Assembly (NCBI RefSeq): GCF_001686985.1
Contig: NZ_CP015318.1
Location: 2,540,001-2,604,000 of the forward strand
From: Mesorhizobium amorphae CCNWGS0123
Lineage (GTDB): Bacteria; Pseudomonadota; Alphaproteobacteria; Rhizobiales; Rhizobiaceae
Direction of reading: 5' to 3'
Length of the DNA stretch: 64,000 bases
The notes under the pieces were generated by a model, which saw nothing but the letters and a program-made list of their open reading frames with translations, made no database searches and was not told the origin of the DNA. Of the stretch, positions 1-9,081 are shown piece after piece. A program made the position numbers and the translations under genes. Each line of letters starts with the position of its first letter. Position 1 is the stretch's first letter.

Positions 1-439
1 CATCGGCACCACGATCAACCTGCATTGCGACCTGACCTTCGCCACCCGGCGCACCGTCTTCCGCACGCCCTTCGTCGATCTGGGCCTGGTGCCGGAGGCG
101 GGGTCGAGCCTGCTTGCGCCGCGGATCCTGGGGCAGCAGGGCGCTTTCGCGCTGCTTGGTCTCGGCGAAGGCTTTTCCGCCGAGCGGGCGAAGGCAGCCG
201 GGCTGATCTATGAGGTGGTCGAGGAAGGCGCACTGGAAGCTGCCGTGCTGGAAGCCGCCAGCCAGATCGCGGCCAAGCCGCCGCAGGCGCTGAAGATCGC
301 GCGCGACCTGATGCGCGGCTCTCGCGAGGACCTCGTCGCCCGCATCGGGGTGGAGAGCGAACACTTCCGCGAGCGCCTGAAATCCGATGAGGCCCGCGCC
401 GCTCTCACCGCCTTCATGATGCGCAAGAAGGCGGGCTGA
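1..439 (+). CDS. enoyl-CoA hydratase/isomerase family protein (3' part)
   Basis: The gene enters from outside the window; codons run in frame from base 2 to the TGA at 437-439, giving about 145 C-terminal residues. The sequence fits the crotonase fold: the stretch FVDLGLVPEAGSS matches the conserved region carrying the second catalytic acid, and it is followed by the usual helical trimerisation tail (KPPQALKIARDLMR). Crotonases hydrate or isomerise enoyl-CoA thioesters, typically in beta-oxidation. The substrate cannot be told from this fragment, and the N-terminal oxyanion-hole half is not visible. It lies 242 bp before an unrelated membrane-protein gene. Confidence 0.85.
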   Translation, partial: IGTTINLHCDLTFATRRTVFRTPFVDLGLVPEAGSSLLAPRILGQQGAFALLGLGEGFSAERAKAAGLIYEVVEEGALEAAVLEAASQIAAKPPQALKIARDLMRGSREDLVARIGVESEHFRERLKSDEARAALTAFMMRKKAG

Positions 440-681
440 CCGAGCTGTCGCCGCGTGGCGCTCTGGCATCACGGCGAGCACGGCAGAGTTGCGCCTTGTC
501 TGGGGAAACTCGCGCCTGGCGTGATTTTTGGTCTGTACACGCGAGTCTTCGCGCCCTATCTGACTAGCGGGCGGTTGGGGTGTCCTATGAGGTGGAGAGG
601 ACATGACCCGAGGCATCTTCAATCAATGCGCAATTTGCCGAAATGATTGCCGGCGCCCATTGATGCGTTGAACGCCTCGAC
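440..681. other. intergenic region, nothing recognised
   Basis: These 242 bases hold no convincing gene: the short open frame at 455-646 has no family resemblance and no good ribosome site. No terminator hairpin or repeat stands out. The promoter of the four-gene module that starts at 682 presumably lies here, but I could not pick a clear -35/-10 pair. Confidence 0.5.
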
Positions 682-2001
682 ATGCTTGCCGATGCCGTAA
701 AGCCGCTCGGGCTGACGCTCAAGCTCTGGTGGCGCTTTTGGCCGCAATTGGTCGCCATCGTGCTGCTGGGCATCGTGTTCGGCGACCTGTTCATGCAGGT
801 CGCGGCGCGTACCGCCTTTCTCAACCACATGGCAGGGCTGGCCTTGCTGACGCTCGTCGCTTTGACGCAGCTCATCGTCACGGTCGCCATGTTCCAGACA
901 TTGCTGCCGGCGCTGCCCGCGACACGTGCCGCGCAACAGGCGGCACACGATGAAAGCTCGGGCGAGGCGCGCGGCGGCAGCGCGCGTCTGGCCCGCATGG
1001 TGACCGTCGCGCTGCTGCCCTTTTTCGCCTACTACGCCGCCTGGGGTTTTCTAGGCGACACGGTGCGGCAATATTCGCGCGTCGCGCTCGACATGGCTCC
1101 GTTCGGTGAAAGCGCAGGCAACGTGCTCGATGTCCTCGATTCGCGATGGCTGGTCTTTTCCGTCGCGATCTCGTGGTTGGTCCGGCGCTTCGCCACCACG
1201 ATGCAGAAGCGCGGTGGGGCGCGGTCCTTCTGGCAGATCGTCGTGGTGATCTGCGAGACCAACTGGATCTTTATCGGCCTCTACGTGATCTCGCGCTGGA
1301 AGGACGAAATCCTCGGCTGGATCATGAGCCGCAACTTGTTTTCCGTCCTGCAGGCCACGGCGGACGGCATGGCCAACCCTGTTCCCAGGGCGTTCGCCGA
1401 GCCGATGGTTCCCGTGGAGGTCACTTCCATCGACACGACAACCAAGCTCATCGGCCTGTTCTTCTTCATGCTGCTGCCGGTCATCTGGCTGGTGCTGGCC
1501 GCGCTCATCTACGGCTACGATGTCCGCGACGACAAGGAACTGATGCGCGTGCACCAGCGCGTCGAACGTCTCGGCGAGCGTTACCGCGCCATCCCGAAAT
1601 TCCTGCGCGACTTTGCCGAGCACTTCATCTCCGGCTATCGCTCGCGCTACCTGCCGATCGCCAATGGCGTGCGCATCACGCTGAGCTCCGGCGTCGTGCT
1701 GATCGTCACGCTGATCGTCGGCTATCGGCTGATCGACTGGCTGGCGGCCTGGGCGTGGCTGGGCATGACGCGCCTCATCGGCCCGCATGATCTAGACACC
1801 TGGCAAGTTCTTTCCGAGGGCGTTTCGCTCTTGTTCGGCAGCCCGTTCCAGGACTCATCGACCGGCATCCTCGTCGAGCCGCTTCGCATCTGCTTCCTCG
1901 CCGCGATCCTCGAAACCGCATTCGCGCTGCCAACGCGCCAGACCGATGATGGCGCGCAACTGTCCGATCCGAAGGGCAGGGTCGAGGCCCACAATGTTTG
2001 A
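682..2001 (+). CDS. polytopic inner-membrane protein of unknown function
   Basis: I do not recognise this 439-residue protein. It has roughly seven hydrophobic segments (about residues 20-40, 50-75, 105-125, 155-170, 185-205, 255-275 and 330-355, with a further one near 400). Between the sixth and seventh is a basic, soluble-looking loop of about 55 residues (YDVRDDKELMRVHQRVERL and onward). No Walker, peptidase or kinase motif is visible. Its stop overlaps the start of the next gene by 8 bp and two more small envelope genes follow closely, so it probably forms the membrane core of one four-gene unit. Role unknown; a transporter or scaffold is only a guess. Confidence 0.75.
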   Translation: MLADAVKPLGLTLKLWWRFWPQLVAIVLLGIVFGDLFMQVAARTAFLNHMAGLALLTLVALTQLIVTVAMFQTLLPALPATRAAQQAAHDESSGEARGGSARLARMVTVALLPFFAYYAAWGFLGDTVRQYSRVALDMAPFGESAGNVLDVLDSRWLVFSVAISWLVRRFATTMQKRGGARSFWQIVVVICETNWIFIGLYVISRWKDEILGWIMSRNLFSVLQATADGMANPVPRAFAEPMVPVEVTSIDTTTKLIGLFFFMLLPVIWLVLAALIYGYDVRDDKELMRVHQRVERLGERYRAIPKFLRDFAEHFISGYRSRYLPIANGVRITLSSGVVLIVTLIVGYRLIDWLAAWAWLGMTRLIGPHDLDTWQVLSEGVSLLFGSPFQDSSTGILVEPLRICFLAAILETAFALPTRQTDDGAQLSDPKGRVEAHNV

Positions 2002-2587
2002 GAACGCCGGTTCCCGCCTGAAAGCCTGGCTGGTGGCCGGCATCGGCACCGCGGCAGCGTTGGCCCTCGCTGGTGTCCTGGGCGCGTTCGGCGCGAGACA
2101 CGAGCCGATGCAGCTCCTGGCGCCGACCGGCCGGATCGAAACCGGCCAGTGGCTGCTGCGGCCGCTCCGCGCCTATACCGCCGAAGGCGAGAACCTCTAC
2201 GGCGCGCCACTCAAGCCTGGGGCCAGGGCGCTGGTCTTCGAGGTCGAAATGACGAACCGCACGGCGAAGTCCAGCAAGGATTACTTCGATGTCCTGCAGG
2301 CGAGCCAGGCCACGGTCGATCCATCGTCCAAGCCTTTCATCGTGCTGACGCGCGATTCTACGCTCTCGCCAGAATTGCATCCCGGCATGCCTGAGCGCAT
2401 GGCCTATATCTGGGAGCTGCCGGGCGGGTCGGCTCCGCCGGCGAGCCTCGACCTGACGGTGATCCGCAAAACCTACAAGCAGCGCGACAACCTCTACGGC
2501 TTGCCAGGCTGGTTCAATCCGGCGCCGGCCGGCACGCTGACACTTCCCGTCGGCTCCGGGCCCGACACGGCGGACATCCAGCCATGA
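1994..2587 (+). CDS. membrane-anchored envelope protein of unknown function (module gene 2)
   Basis: This 197-residue protein has a single hydrophobic segment near residues 12-32 and an extracytoplasmic remainder of about 165 residues. The body alternates short beta-strand-like stretches (ALVFEVEMTNRT, LDLTVIRKTYK) as in small beta-sandwich domains of the DUF4352 kind, but the match is by eye only. The ATG at 1994 was chosen because it overlaps the end of the upstream membrane-protein gene by 8 bp; a longer frame from 1946 would lie wholly inside that gene. Its end overlaps the next start by 4 bp (ATGA), so the genes are translationally coupled. Confidence 0.7.
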   Translation: MFENAGSRLKAWLVAGIGTAAALALAGVLGAFGARHEPMQLLAPTGRIETGQWLLRPLRAYTAEGENLYGAPLKPGARALVFEVEMTNRTAKSSKDYFDVLQASQATVDPSSKPFIVLTRDSTLSPELHPGMPERMAYIWELPGGSAPPASLDLTVIRKTYKQRDNLYGLPGWFNPAPAGTLTLPVGSGPDTADIQP

Positions 2588-3162
2588 TGCGCAAGACGGC
2601 CAACATCGTCCTGCTGCTCGTTGCGGTGGCATTTTGCTACGGCCTGCAAGTATCGAAGCCGCATTATGGTGACCTGATCGGACCGATCCCCGCGCGTGGC
2701 AAGATGGCTGAGACGATCGTTGGGCGGAACTTCGAGGCGCGTGCCGAAAAGGTGGCATTCGCCCGCAACCTCAAGGCGGATCGCTTCGGTGAGACCAAGA
2801 TCCTGACAACCGGTGGTGTCTGGGCCGTGGTGACGGTGGAGTTTGCGGCACGGGCGCAATCGACGTCCGTTGCGGTCGCGTCCTGGCGCGGTCCGACGGG
2901 CCTTGCCTATGATCAGACCGAGCGGATGTCGTTTGCCGACGGGCTTCTTCCCGTGGCCATCGACCCCGGCCTGCCGAAGAAGGCAAGGCTGGTCTTCGAG
3001 TTGCGGCCGGACGAGGCCAGCAACGCGACCTTGCTGATTTCGGAGAAGCTGATGTCGGCGCTCGATTCGCAGGCAGAGATTTCACTCGGGCCGGTTGTCA
3101 TCGCACCCGATGGCTTGCCTGCTGGCACAGTCGACACCTTGGATATGTCGCAGCCGATCTGA
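2584..3162 (+). CDS. membrane-anchored envelope protein of unknown function (module gene 3)
   Basis: This 192-residue protein starts in an ATGA overlap with the preceding gene. Residues 5-21 form a signal-anchor-like hydrophobic stretch, and the remainder is predicted to lie outside the membrane. The strand-rich body (TGGVWAVVTVEFAARAQS, KARLVFELRP) resembles its neighbours on both sides in length, topology and pattern, which suggests that genes 2, 3 and 4 are distant paralogues, though I could not align them. No catalytic or metal motif is visible. The partner is probably the polytopic protein encoded at 682-2001. Confidence 0.7.
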   Translation: MMRKTANIVLLLVAVAFCYGLQVSKPHYGDLIGPIPARGKMAETIVGRNFEARAEKVAFARNLKADRFGETKILTTGGVWAVVTVEFAARAQSTSVAVASWRGPTGLAYDQTERMSFADGLLPVAIDPGLPKKARLVFELRPDEASNATLLISEKLMSALDSQAEISLGPVVIAPDGLPAGTVDTLDMSQPI

Positions 3163-3176
3163 AGGACTGGCACGGA

Positions 3177-3746
3177 ATGACAGCACAGGATCTGGTTCAG
3201 CAAAGTGGGCTCGGCGAGCGGAAATGGCGACGCCGCAGCCTTTGGGCGCTGCTTCTGCTGATCCCCTTGACCTTTGCCGTCGAGGTCTATGACAGCATCA
3301 AGGCGCTGCTGGCCGACAATGACCTGTTTGCGCGCCGCGTCGCCTGGGGCCAGAGCGTGCATTTCGGCGGCAGCGACTGGAAACTGACCGACCTGCGCGG
3401 TGCCTTCGGCATGGCGAACCTGCCGCCGGATTCCGTGCCTGTTCTGGCTGACTTCTCGGTAAAGGTCGGCGATCCCGATCTGCAAAAACTCTGGCTTGGC
3501 TGTAAGGTGATGCTGATCGACGCCGCCGGCCGGCGCTGGGCGCCGACATCGGCAGTGACGCTGAAGGCGCCCGGCGACGTGCAGACCTGCACGTCGGCGA
3601 TCTTCTCCGGCGCCAAGAGCGGCGACACGCTCAATTTGCGCGAGACCTTCCTGGTGCCGAAGGACGTGACGAAGACGATACGGCCGGCGGTCGGCCTCGC
3701 CAGCGAGCGGCCGCATTTCCTGTTGTTCCAACTGGAAAAGGATTGA
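3177..3746 (+). CDS. membrane-anchored envelope protein of unknown function (module gene 4)
   Basis: This 189-residue protein begins 14 bp after the previous stop, behind a good ribosome site (GAAGGA). A basic cytoplasmic start (GERKWRRRS) precedes one membrane segment (about residues 22-38), then an outer domain of about 150 residues. That domain carries the pattern of DUF4352-like folds: W-x-L-T-D-L near the start, a run of strands (PVLADFSVKV), then a glycine-arginine turn (AAGRRWAP). Two cysteines (WLGCKV and QTCTSA) could form a disulfide. It ends the four-gene unit; pdxH follows on the opposite strand. Confidence 0.7.
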   Translation: MTAQDLVQQSGLGERKWRRRSLWALLLLIPLTFAVEVYDSIKALLADNDLFARRVAWGQSVHFGGSDWKLTDLRGAFGMANLPPDSVPVLADFSVKVGDPDLQKLWLGCKVMLIDAAGRRWAPTSAVTLKAPGDVQTCTSAIFSGAKSGDTLNLRETFLVPKDVTKTIRPAVGLASERPHFLLFQLEKD

Positions 3747-3768
3747 TTTCCTGCGCCCATCCGAGGGG

Positions 3769-4386
3769 CTAGGGATATAGTCGCGTCTTGTCCCAGCCGC
3801 CTGCGGCATTGCGCGAAAAGACGAGGCGGTCGTGCAGGCGGAATGGCCGGTCGTGCCAGAACTCGATCGCTTGCGGCACGATGCGGAAACCCGACCAATG
3901 CTTTGGGCGCGGAATCTCGCCGATCGGGTAGCGCGCCGTGTATTCGGCGACCGCCTTTTCCAGCGCGAAGCGGCTCTCCAGCGGCCGCGACTGTTTCGAC
4001 GCCCAGGCGCCGATGCGGCTGCCGCGCGGCCGCGTCGCGTAATAGGCATCCGCCTCGGCATCGCTGACGATCTCCACCGGTCCGCGCACGCGCACCTGCC
4101 GGCGCAGCGATTTCCAGTGGAAGCACATCGCCGCCTTCATGCTGCCAAGAATCTCGCGGCCCTTGGCGCTCTCGAAATTCGTGTAGAACACAAACCCGCC
4201 TTCATCGAACCCCTTGAGCAGCACCATCCGCACATCCGGCATGCCGTCGGCATCGACGGTTGCCAGCGCCACGCCGTTGGCGTCGTTGATCTCGCTCTTC
4301 GTCGCGTCGTCGAGCCAGGCGCCAAACAGTCGGAAAGGCTCGGCGGCCTCGGTAAAGTCACTGGTTGTTAACTCAGTTTCGCCCAT
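3769..4386 (-). CDS. pdxH: pyridoxamine 5'-phosphate oxidase PdxH
   Basis: PdxH oxidises pyridoxine or pyridoxamine 5'-phosphate to pyridoxal 5'-phosphate with FMN as cofactor, in the cytoplasm. The 205-residue product has the family landmarks: [22 protein letters not shown] for the FMN and substrate site, the RQVRVRG strand, [11 protein letters not shown], and the closing W-x-x-x-R-L-x-P. Length is normal for the family. I took the ATG at 4386; a TTG four codons upstream (4398) is also open. It runs opposite to, and diverges from, the lipoprotein gene at 4428. Confidence 0.95.
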   Translation of the reverse strand: MGETELTTSDFTEAAEPFRLFGAWLDDATKSEINDANGVALATVDADGMPDVRMVLLKGFDEGGFVFYTNFESAKGREILGSMKAAMCFHWKSLRRQVRVRGPVEIVSDAEADAYYATRPRGSRIGAWASKQSRPLESRFALEKAVAEYTARYPIGEIPRPKHWSGFRIVPQAIEFWHDRPFRLHDRLVFSRNAAGGWDKTRLYP

Positions 4387-4427
4387 AGTTTTTCTCAAAT
4401 TGTCACGCTGGCTGGGGAGGTTGCCGA

Positions 4428-4889
4428 TTGTTGCGTATCGCGCAAGCTTTTGACAGCAGGCAATGGGGCGTTATCGCTTCGGCCAGCGCCAAAGCCGCGA
4501 TCGTGATGGTCGCGCTGCCTCTTGCCGCGTGTGGCGCCGGCGGCTTCAGCCTGGAAAAGGCCGAGGTCGACCGTTCGATCCTGACCAGCAGCACACCTGC
4601 TTCCGCCACCCCGACAGATCAGGACCGCGATTCGGACCAGACCACGATCGGCAATGCAGTGTCTTCCGCCGACATCGAAGAGCTCGGCGGCCAGGCGGTG
4701 CCATGGGCGAATGCGGGCACCGGCTCGCGTGGTTCGATCACCGAACTGGTCGAATTGAAGGACGTGGGCCAGACCTGCCGCCGCTTTACCGCCTCGCGCG
4801 AGAGCTTCGACGGCGTCTCGCTGTTCAAGGGCGAATTGTGCATGGCCGGAGCCGGCGGCTGGCACATGCAGGACTTCAAGGCGCTCTGA
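4428..4889 (+). CDS. small outer-membrane-type lipoprotein, RT0821/Lpp0805-like
   Basis: The 153-residue product has a positively charged start, a hydrophobic core and a lipobox (LAAC) near residue 35, so it is probably lipidated at that cysteine. The mature part is Ser/Thr-rich and ends in a domain with the pattern GQTCRRF...[11 protein letters not shown], which resembles the 17-kDa surface-antigen-like family annotated as RT0821/Lpp0805. The start is a TTG at 4428 with a clear GGAGG ten bases upstream; TTG 4431 is an equally placed alternative. Function unknown; a structural envelope role is usual for this family. Confidence 0.7.
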   Translation: MLRIAQAFDSRQWGVIASASAKAAIVMVALPLAACGAGGFSLEKAEVDRSILTSSTPASATPTDQDRDSDQTTIGNAVSSADIEELGGQAVPWANAGTGSRGSITELVELKDVGQTCRRFTASRESFDGVSLFKGELCMAGAGGWHMQDFKAL

Positions 4890-4990
4890 TTCTCCACGGC
4901 CATTTCTCTCCTTGCGCTACTGGAATTTCTTCCTATGCGAGCGCATATAGGGGGCAACCATGGACTCACTCCTTCTCCAGGGCAGGAAGC

Positions 4991-5920
4991 ATGCGCGACC
5001 CCTATGAGGTCCTGGGCGTTGCCAAGAACGCATCGGCCAAGGACATAAAATCGGCGTACCGCAAACTCGCCAAAAAACATCATCCGGACCAGAATCCGAA
5101 TGATCCCAAGGCGAAGGACCGTTTTGCGGCCGCCAACCAGGCTTACGAGATCGTCGGCGACGAAAAGACCCGCGCCGCCTTCGATCGCGGCGAGATCGAC
5201 GCCGACGGCAAGCCGCGCTTCCAGGGCTTCGAGGGCGCGGCGGGCGGTGGCGATCCGTTCGCAGGCTTCCGCCGCCAGCAGGGTGCCGGCGGTTCGCGAT
5301 TCGAGTTCCGCTCGGGGCGTCCAGGTGGCGATCCGTTCGACGGCAACAGCGACATCTTCAGCCAGATCTTCGGCGACGCCTTCTCTGGCGCGCGCGGGCC
5401 GGGTGCGGGCGACCGCCGGCAGCCGGCGGCAGGCGCCGACCTCAACGTGACGCTCGATGTCACCATCGAGGAGGCGGCCATCGCCGAGAAGGTGACGGCG
5501 ATGTTCCCCGACGGCCGCAAGGTGGCGGTCAAGCTGCCGGCCTATGTCGAGGATGGCCAGACCATCCGCCTGAAAGGCCAGGGCGAGCAGGGGCCGGGAC
5601 AGCCGGGCGACGCGCTGGTCAAGATCCGTTTCCGCCGCCATCCGCGCTACCGTGTCGAGGGCCGCGACCTGCATGCCGATCTGCCGGTGGCGCTGGCCGA
5701 TGCCGTGCTGGGCGCCAAGGTGGCGGTCGAAACGCCGACTGGCCGGCTGGCGGTCAATATTCCGGCATGGTCGAGCTCGGACAAGGTGCTGCGGCTGAAG
5801 GGCAGGGGCCTGCCGGAAAAAACCGGTGGCCATGGCGATCTCTACGCCCATGTCAGGCTGATGCTGCCCGAGGCCGGCGACAGCGAGCTCGAAGCGCTGA
5901 TGCGCCGCCGAAAAGGCTGA
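4991..5920 (+). CDS. DnaJ-family co-chaperone without zinc finger (CbpA-like)
   Basis: The 309-residue protein starts with a J domain (about residues 1-70) holding the HPD tripeptide in KKHHPDQNP, which stimulates the ATPase of DnaK-type Hsp70. A Gly/Phe-rich region follows (about 75-145), then the beta-rich client-binding C-terminal domains (about 150-300; LRLKGRGLP). The CxxCxGxG zinc repeats of true DnaJ are absent, so this is the CbpA/DjlA-type class rather than the main DnaJ. The ATG at 4991 directly opens the J domain and has AGGAAG close upstream; longer frames lack family similarity. Confidence 0.9.
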   Translation: MRDPYEVLGVAKNASAKDIKSAYRKLAKKHHPDQNPNDPKAKDRFAAANQAYEIVGDEKTRAAFDRGEIDADGKPRFQGFEGAAGGGDPFAGFRRQQGAGGSRFEFRSGRPGGDPFDGNSDIFSQIFGDAFSGARGPGAGDRRQPAAGADLNVTLDVTIEEAAIAEKVTAMFPDGRKVAVKLPAYVEDGQTIRLKGQGEQGPGQPGDALVKIRFRRHPRYRVEGRDLHADLPVALADAVLGAKVAVETPTGRLAVNIPAWSSSDKVLRLKGRGLPEKTGGHGDLYAHVRLMLPEAGDSELEALMRRRKG

Positions 5921-6028
5921 TCGAGAGAGTTTTCTCCGCTGGACTGTCCGTTTTGAACGCTTGATGGGGCCCTGTGCCTGTGCGATAGGGCACTCCACAA
6001 AGCAGACATTCTTGCGGAGAGCACTCAT

Positions 6029-6847
6029 ATGGCGGGTGGACAGGGCCTGATGGCCGGCAAGCGCGGGCTGATCCTCGGCGTCGCGAACAATCGGTCGATC
6101 GCCTATGGCATCGCCAAGGCCTGCGTCGATCACGGCGCCGAAATTGCGCTGACCTATCAGGGCGAAGCCTTCAAGAAGCGCGTCGAGCCATTGGCGGCCG
6201 AACTCAACGCCCATGTTGCCGGCCATTGCGACGTCACCGATCCGGAAAGCCTCGATGCGGTGTTCGCCGACATCGCCAAGCACTGGGGCAAGCTCGACTT
6301 CCTCGTCCATGCCATCGCCTTTTCCGACAAGGACGAGCTGACCGGCCGCTATGTCGAGACGACGCGCGACAACTTCCTGCGCACCATGGACATTTCGGTC
6401 TATTCCTTCACCACCATCGCCAAGCGCGCCGAGCCGCTGATGACCGATGGCGGTTCGCTGCTGACGCTGACCTACTACGGTGCCGAAAAAGTGATGCCGC
6501 ACTACAACGTCATGGGCGTCGCCAAGGCGGCGCTCGAAGCCAGCGTGCGCTATCTGGCCGTCGACCTCGGCGCCAAGAAGATCCGCGTCAATGCCATCTC
6601 CGCCGGTCCGATAAAGACGCTGGCCGCATCAGGCATCGGTGACTTCCGCTACATCCTGAAGTGGAACGAGTACAATTCGCCGCTGAAACAGACGGTCACC
6701 CAGGAGGAAGTCGGCGATTCCGGCGTCTATTTCCTGTCCGACCTGTCGCGCGGCGTCACCGGCGAGATCCATCATGTCGACTCCGGCTACCATGTCGTCG
6801 GCATGAAGGCGGTCGACGCCCCCGACATTTCGACCGTCAAGGACTAG
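6029..6847 (+). CDS. fabI: enoyl-[acyl-carrier-protein] reductase FabI
   Basis: FabI performs the last reduction of each fatty-acid elongation cycle, using NADH or NADPH. The 272-residue product has the FabI form of the nucleotide site (LGVANNRSIAYG, residues 16-27) instead of the classic short-chain dehydrogenase TGxxxGxG, and the FabI catalytic pair Tyr159-x6-Lys166 with a second Tyr at 149/150. SAGPIKTLAASGI is also typical. A ribosome site (GGAGA) lies just upstream. Rhizobia commonly carry two FabI genes, so this one may not be the only copy. The 108 bp before it contain nothing else I recognise. Confidence 0.93.
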   Translation: MAGGQGLMAGKRGLILGVANNRSIAYGIAKACVDHGAEIALTYQGEAFKKRVEPLAAELNAHVAGHCDVTDPESLDAVFADIAKHWGKLDFLVHAIAFSDKDELTGRYVETTRDNFLRTMDISVYSFTTIAKRAEPLMTDGGSLLTLTYYGAEKVMPHYNVMGVAKAALEASVRYLAVDLGAKKIRVNAISAGPIKTLAASGIGDFRYILKWNEYNSPLKQTVTQEEVGDSGVYFLSDLSRGVTGEIHHVDSGYHVVGMKAVDAPDISTVKD

Positions 6848-6914
6848 TCTTCCGACTGAACCCCTTGCGACCAAGCCTGGGCGAAGAAGCCTGGCCCGAG
6901 CCTCGGAAGACCTG

Positions 6915-7502
6915 ATGTATCCGCTCGTCTACTTTGTGCGCCACGGCCAGACGCAATGGAACGCCGAGTCCAGGCTGCAGGGTCAGGCCGACACAGATCT
7001 CAACGCGCTCGGCCGCGAGCAGGCGAGCCGCAACGGACAGCGGCTGGCCGGGCTCGTCCATAATCCCGAAGAATTCGACTTTGTCGCCAGCCCTATGCGG
7101 CGCACGCGCGAGACGATGGAGCGCCTGCGCGCGGCGATGAAGCTCGATCCGCTTGCCTATCGCACCGAGCCGCTGCTCGTCGAGTTGAGCTTCGGCGACT
7201 GGCAGGGCTTCACCTTTGCCGAACTCGAGGCCAGGGATCCCGGCTCGACCAGGCAGCGCAGCCTCGACAAATGGAACTTCCAGCCGCCCGGTGAGGGCGC
7301 CGAGAGCTACCAGATGCTGCTCGAGCGGGTGAAGCCGTGGTTCGACGCGCTCGATCGCGACACGGTCTGCGTTACCCATGGCGGCGTCGTGCGCGCGCTG
7401 TTTCGCGTCGTGCTGGGGATGTCCACGCGGGAGGCGGTCAGGATGGACGTGCCTCAGGATCGCCTGCTCCGGCTGCAGGGCCGGAGCCTGGAGTGGCTAT
7501 AG
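6915..7502 (+). CDS. histidine phosphatase family protein (phosphoglycerate-mutase-like)
   Basis: A 195-residue protein of the histidine phosphatase superfamily. The phospho-acceptor motif RHG is at residues 9-11 (YFVRHGQTQWN), the second catalytic histidine is in VCVTHGGVVRALF, and the acidic residue falls in LVELSFGDWQG. Such proteins dephosphorylate small phosphorylated metabolites; cofactor-dependent mutase activity cannot be excluded, but the length and lack of the long insert favour a phosphatase. It starts 67 bp after fabI on the same strand and could be cotranscribed with it. Confidence 0.85.
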   Translation: MYPLVYFVRHGQTQWNAESRLQGQADTDLNALGREQASRNGQRLAGLVHNPEEFDFVASPMRRTRETMERLRAAMKLDPLAYRTEPLLVELSFGDWQGFTFAELEARDPGSTRQRSLDKWNFQPPGEGAESYQMLLERVKPWFDALDRDTVCVTHGGVVRALFRVVLGMSTREAVRMDVPQDRLLRLQGRSLEWL

Positions 7503-7512
7503 GGCGCTAGAC

Positions 7513-7767
7513 TTACTCGGTGTCCGGAAGTTCCATGTCGGTGACGACATTCTCGCCGTTCGTCACGTCATAGGCGAGGACGATGTCCATGCCGGGCTTC
7601 AATGCATCGAGATCGGTCTCGGCATTCAGCTTGTAGGACTTGCCATCTTCCAGCGTCAGCGTCAGCGTATCCTTGTCGATCTTCTTGATCAGGCCTTCGG
7701 TCTGGCCGGCGAAGGCGGCAGTGGAAATCAGCAGCGTGGCGGCAACAGCGCCAATCAGGGTACGCAT
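7513..7767 (-). CDS. DUF1344 small secreted protein
   Basis: An 84-residue protein with a signal peptide (about residues 1-20, ending AAFA) and a small beta domain of the DUF1344 family (EGLIKKIDKDTLTLTLEDGKSYKL). The pattern resembles a compact OB-like barrel found as short periplasmic proteins across rhizobia; the role is unknown. I chose the ATG at 7767 because GAGGA sits at a suitable distance before it; in-frame ATGs at 7779 and 7785 have no such site. It converges on the phosphatase gene, ending 10 bp from that gene's stop. Confidence 0.8.
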   Translation of the reverse strand: MRTLIGAVAATLLISTAAFAGQTEGLIKKIDKDTLTLTLEDGKSYKLNAETDLDALKPGMDIVLAYDVTNGENVVTDMELPDTE

Positions 7768-7873
7768 CGTCGTCCTCATTATCATTGCGCCGGCATGGGT
7801 AGCGGCGGATCCTCAACGGCGGATGGAAGAGAGCAGAAACCAACCGAATGTGTCAAAACTAAAACCGCCAGAT

Positions 7874-7891
7874 CACAGTTTGACCACTGTG
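7874..7891. promoter_or_regulatory. inverted repeat upstream of aroC
   Basis: CACAGT (7874-7879) and ACTGTG (7886-7891) form a perfect 6-bp inverted repeat around a 6-bp spacer that includes part of a -35-like TTTGAC. It lies about 60 bp upstream of the aroC start, in the divergent gap between aroC and the DUF1344 gene, so it could be a repressor site. No regulator can be named. Confidence 0.3.
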
Positions 7892-7950
7892 GAAAACGCC
7901 AATAGAAGGCAGGCTTGAACCGGCTCCGCCGCCGGGCAGGGCACTTCTCC

Positions 7951-9051
7951 ATGTCTCACAACACGTTCGGCCACCTGTTCCGCGTCACCACCTGGGGCGA
8001 AAGCCACGGGGCGGCACTCGGCTGCGTTGTGGACGGCTGCCCCCCCGGCATCCGCTTCACTCAGCGAGAGATCCAGGCCGAGCTCGACAAGCGCCGGCCG
8101 GGCCAGTCACGTTTTGTGACGCAGCGCCGCGAACCCGACGAGGTCAAGATCCTGTCCGGCTTCATCCTCGACGAGGACGGCGAGACGATGATCACCACCG
8201 GCACGCCGGTGTCGATGCTGATCGAAAATGTCGATCAGCGCTCCAAGGACTATGGCGAGATCGCCCGCCAATATCGGCCGGGCCACGCCGACTACACCTA
8301 TGACGTCAAATACGGCCTGCGCGACTACCGTGGCGGCGGCCGCTCCTCGGCGCGCGAGACTGCGGCGCGCGTGGCGGCCGGCGCGCTTGCCCGAAAGGTC
8401 GTGCCCGGCATGGTGGTGCGTGGCGCGTTGGTGTCGATGGGTGAAAAGTCGATCGACCGCGCCAACTGGAATTGGAACTTCATCGGCGACGCCGAAAATC
8501 CATTCTTCACGCCCGATCCGGCCTCCGTTCCCGTTTTCACGCAGTATCTCGACGGCATCCGCAAAGCCGGCTCCTCGGTCGGTGCGGTGATCGAGATCGT
8601 CGCCGACGGTGTCCCGGCCGGCCTCGGCGCGCCGATCTATGCCAAGCTCGACCAGGACATCGCGTCGGGCCTGATGTCGATCAACGCCGTCAAGGGCGTC
8701 GAGATCGGCAACGGCTTCGAGGCCGCCCGCATCACCGGCGAACAGAATGCCGACGAGATGCGCATCGGCAATGATGGCAAGCCGGTCTTCCTGTCCAACA
8801 ATGCCGGCGGTATCCTTGGCGGCATCTCGACGGGCCAGGCGATCGTCGCCCGCTTCGCCGTCAAGCCGACCTCGTCGATCCTGACGCCGCGCAAGTCGAT
8901 CGACAAGGACGGCAAGGACGTCGAGGTCATGACCAAAGGCCGCCACGATCCTTGCGTCGGCATCCGCGCCGTGCCGATCGGCGAGGCGACGGTTGCCTGC
9001 GCGATCGCCGATCACTATTTGCGTCATCGCGGCCAGACCGGGCGCGTCTGA
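7951..9051 (+). CDS. aroC: chorismate synthase AroC
   Basis: AroC converts 5-enolpyruvylshikimate 3-phosphate to chorismate, the last shared step of aromatic amino-acid biosynthesis, using reduced FMN. The 366-residue product carries the family signatures: [19 protein letters not shown] at the start, the [18 protein letters not shown] segment, and [13 protein letters not shown] towards the end. The ATG at 7951 gives the normal N-terminus MSHNTFGH; an upstream in-frame start at 7915 would add 12 residues the family lacks. ribB follows 30 bp later on the same strand, so the two are probably cotranscribed. Confidence 0.97.
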   Translation: MSHNTFGHLFRVTTWGESHGAALGCVVDGCPPGIRFTQREIQAELDKRRPGQSRFVTQRREPDEVKILSGFILDEDGETMITTGTPVSMLIENVDQRSKDYGEIARQYRPGHADYTYDVKYGLRDYRGGGRSSARETAARVAAGALARKVVPGMVVRGALVSMGEKSIDRANWNWNFIGDAENPFFTPDPASVPVFTQYLDGIRKAGSSVGAVIEIVADGVPAGLGAPIYAKLDQDIASGLMSINAVKGVEIGNGFEAARITGEQNADEMRIGNDGKPVFLSNNAGGILGGISTGQAIVARFAVKPTSSILTPRKSIDKDGKDVEVMTKGRHDPCVGIRAVPIGEATVACAIADHYLRHRGQTGRV

Positions 9052-9081
9052 CCTTCAACCTGCAAGCGGAAGCGAGCGTCG

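Noticed and set aside
455..646. Open frame of 63 codons between the crotonase gene and the four-gene module
   Set aside because: No ribosome site, no family resemblance and arginine/tryptophan-rich composition typical of chance frames in GC-rich DNA.
4619..6502. Very long minus-strand frame (627 codons) across the lipoprotein, DnaJ-like and fabI genes
   Set aside because: It is antisense to three well-supported genes and its composition is that of a GC-rich reverse frame.
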